Shown one piece after another: positions 28,067-28,971 of a stretch of 28,971 nucleotides of DNA. Location: positions 1 through 28,971 of IMG/VR virus record IMGVR_UViG_3300006163_000013, one strand, 5' to 3'. The notes beneath the pieces were generated by a model. That model did not search any database. It was given only the letters and a program-made list of their open reading frames with translations, and was not told the origin of the DNA. A program made the position numbers and the translations under genes. Numbering within the stretch: position 1 is the first letter of the stretch; each line of letters starts with the position of its first letter. Source of the DNA: a virus.

Positions 28067-28303
28067 TCAAAGGTCACACTCGATGTCGTAGTCGTGAGCC
28101 ATTCTTCTAAGGATGTCGAGCTGACCCTGGGTCAGCGGCTCTCTCTTCTTGTTGAGCTGTGTCAGAACGTTTTGAAGGAAGTCCGCCTCCCAGGCCGTCA
28201 CATCGACCTCCATCGAGTCGAGCTCGCGGACGAGCTCCAGCTGGCGCTCGATCGCCTCGGCGATCGCCTTCTCGATGTCCTCGAACGGATTGTCCGTGGT
28301 CAC
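28067..28303 (-). CDS. Small helical hypothetical protein
   Basis: This 78-residue protein starts at a GTG overlapping the upstream TGA (GTGA). It is acidic and helical (MTTDNPFEDIEKAIAEAIER and the following VRELDSMEVDVTAWEADFL). No catalytic motif or Cys cluster is present. Its function is unknown. Confidence 0.6.
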   Translation of the reverse strand: MTTDNPFEDIEKAIAEAIERQLELVRELDSMEVDVTAWEADFLQNVLTQLNKKREPLTQGQLDILRRMAHDYDIECDL

Positions 28304-28752
28304 AGACCGACCTCCTGGATCCTGACGATCGACTCCAGCGCCACCGCGTAATCGGCGGTCCCTTCGAGCGCAGCGAGATCAAGGAACGTCTGGAGGCACG
28401 TCCCGTTCCGGCCGACGCGGATCGGCGCCCTAGCGCCGGGCACGGTCTTCAGGATCGTGAGCTCGGTGGCGTCGAACATTTTCTGGTCCATGCACTCGAG
28501 GACCAGGAAGCCCTCCGAGCCGGACAGGTTGTGGGGGTACTTCCCGTCGTGGAGCTCGCGGACCAACCCGAGCCACCTCTTCTTTGCCGTGCAGAAGTCG
28601 TTTGGAGTCTGGCAGGGGCAGATCCCCGACCACTCAGAGACGCAGCGAACCCCGCCGCGCCAGAGCTGGCCGAGGATCTCCGCGCCGCGAACGAGTCGCT
28701 GCGGGATCATCATCTTCTGCTTGGCGGCGATCGCGTCCTGGATCGAGCTCAT
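28300..28752 (-). CDS. Hypothetical protein
   Basis: This 150-residue protein has an ATG at 28,752 overlapping the HNH stop (ATGA). The N-terminal half is helical (QRLVRGAEILGQLWRG). A central cluster, CPCQTPNDFC (45-54), could bind metal. The C-terminal half is mixed alpha/beta. I do not recognise it. Its coupling to an HNH gene may be only operon position. Confidence 0.55.
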   Translation of the reverse strand: MSSIQDAIAAKQKMMIPQRLVRGAEILGQLWRGGVRCVSEWSGICPCQTPNDFCTAKKRWLGLVRELHDGKYPHNLSGSEGFLVLECMDQKMFDATELTILKTVPGARAPIRVGRNGTCLQTFLDLAALEGTADYAVALESIVRIQEVGL

Positions 28753-28971
28753 CGTTTACCAGCCTTTCTCTTTTCCGAAAAGTCCCTCATATTGTCGGTA
28801 TGCGTTCCTTTGAAGAGGTGATGTGGATTTACACATGGAGGATTGTCGCAGCTGTGACAGACCTCCAGGTCCCCAGGGTCGTCGTAGTTGTTGTTGATGT
28901 AAAACGAGAGGCGGTGAGCTCCGACGAACACGATGTACGCTCTCTTGAAGTAGTACTTTTTGAAAACTCCG
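28749..28971 (-). CDS. HNH endonuclease, 5'-truncated by window edge
   Basis: The 3' end of an HNH nuclease gene (HNH_3-type) is present. Its frame is open to the window edge, so the start lies beyond base 28,971. The visible C-terminal part contains the conserved VGAHRLSFYI, VCHSCDNPPCVNPHHL (Cys pairs with the NPHHL His) and FKGTHTDNMRD, the usual end of this fold. It probably cuts DNA as a homing or accessory nuclease. The local base composition is AT-richer than the window average. Confidence 0.7.
   Translation of the reverse strand, partial: GVFKKYYFKRAYIVFVGAHRLSFYINNNYDDPGDLEVCHSCDNPPCVNPHHLFKGTHTDNMRDFSEKRKAGKR

Noticed and set aside
1-28971. tRNA genes and CRISPR arrays
   Set aside because: No intergenic TTCRANNC/cloverleaf arrangement and no regularly spaced direct repeats with unique spacers were seen. 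The 24-base elements are separated by whole genes, so they are not CRISPR.

Overview
The window looks like part of the genome of a large tailed dsDNA bacteriophage (or a phage-like mobile element) with a GC-rich host. Every gene I can support lies on the minus strand, so transcription runs from about 28,971 down to 1. Packing is extreme: most junctions are ATGA, GTGA, TGATG or TAATG overlaps, or gaps of a few bases with a purine-rich Shine-Dalgarno sequence. Small zinc-ribbon proteins are very frequent. Recognisable genes are phage accessory or early-type functions: ThyX, a DUF3310 protein, an ECF-like sigma factor, a HerA-like ATPase, a tyrosine recombinase, two HNH proteins, a PP-loop (PAPS-reductase-like) enzyme, a GP88-like protein and a large glycosyltransferase set. 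There are no capsid, tail, terminase, polymerase or tRNA genes. The host is uncertain. One secreted protein (20,889-21,659) has an architecture I associate with Planctomycetota, which is only a hint.

Layout in the direction of transcription. (1) 28,971-27,033: a truncated HNH gene, four small unknown genes and a double zinc-finger protein. (2) 27,036-21,831: a glycan block with a two-domain GT4 enzyme, two GT9-like glycosyltransferases, a DUF6165-like protein, a SAM methyltransferase and a GT-A glycosyltransferase, mostly joined by 4-base overlaps. (3) A consensus-like sigma70 promoter, whose -35 box contains the stop codon of the last gene of that block, starts a mixed block (21,797-16,831): a zinc ribbon, the secreted protein, a coiled-coil protein, an XRE regulator, ThyX, DUF3310 and several unknowns. 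(4) 16,834-15,246: a second glycosyltransferase pair ending in a strong GC hairpin. (5) 15,150-11,466: very small genes, including three missed by usual length cut-offs (34, 45 and 54 aa). A repeated 24-base inverted-repeat element sits at six gene junctions here, and a divergent seventh copy lies at 6.3 kb. (6) 11,463-7,142: a coupled run of cupin, unknown, HNH, GP88-like, small acidic protein, PP-loop enzyme and small protein. (7) 7,011-4,973: zinc ribbons, the sigma factor and a conserved small phage protein. (8) 4,976-1: a Cys-rich tyrosine recombinase, the HerA-like ATPase, zinc-finger proteins and unknowns, with GC hairpins near 1.45 kb and 0.1 kb.

How the genes may work together (inference): the glycosyltransferases, methyltransferase and DUF6165-like protein look like a pathway that builds or decorates a glycan. 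GP88-like plus PP-loop proteins look like a nucleic-acid or sulfur-chemistry module. The sigma factor and XRE protein may redirect transcription. The repeated element probably tunes translation or RNA processing across the small-gene region. Gene boundaries rest on reading frames, Shine-Dalgarno sequences and overlaps. Family calls come from motif recognition by eye, not database searches.
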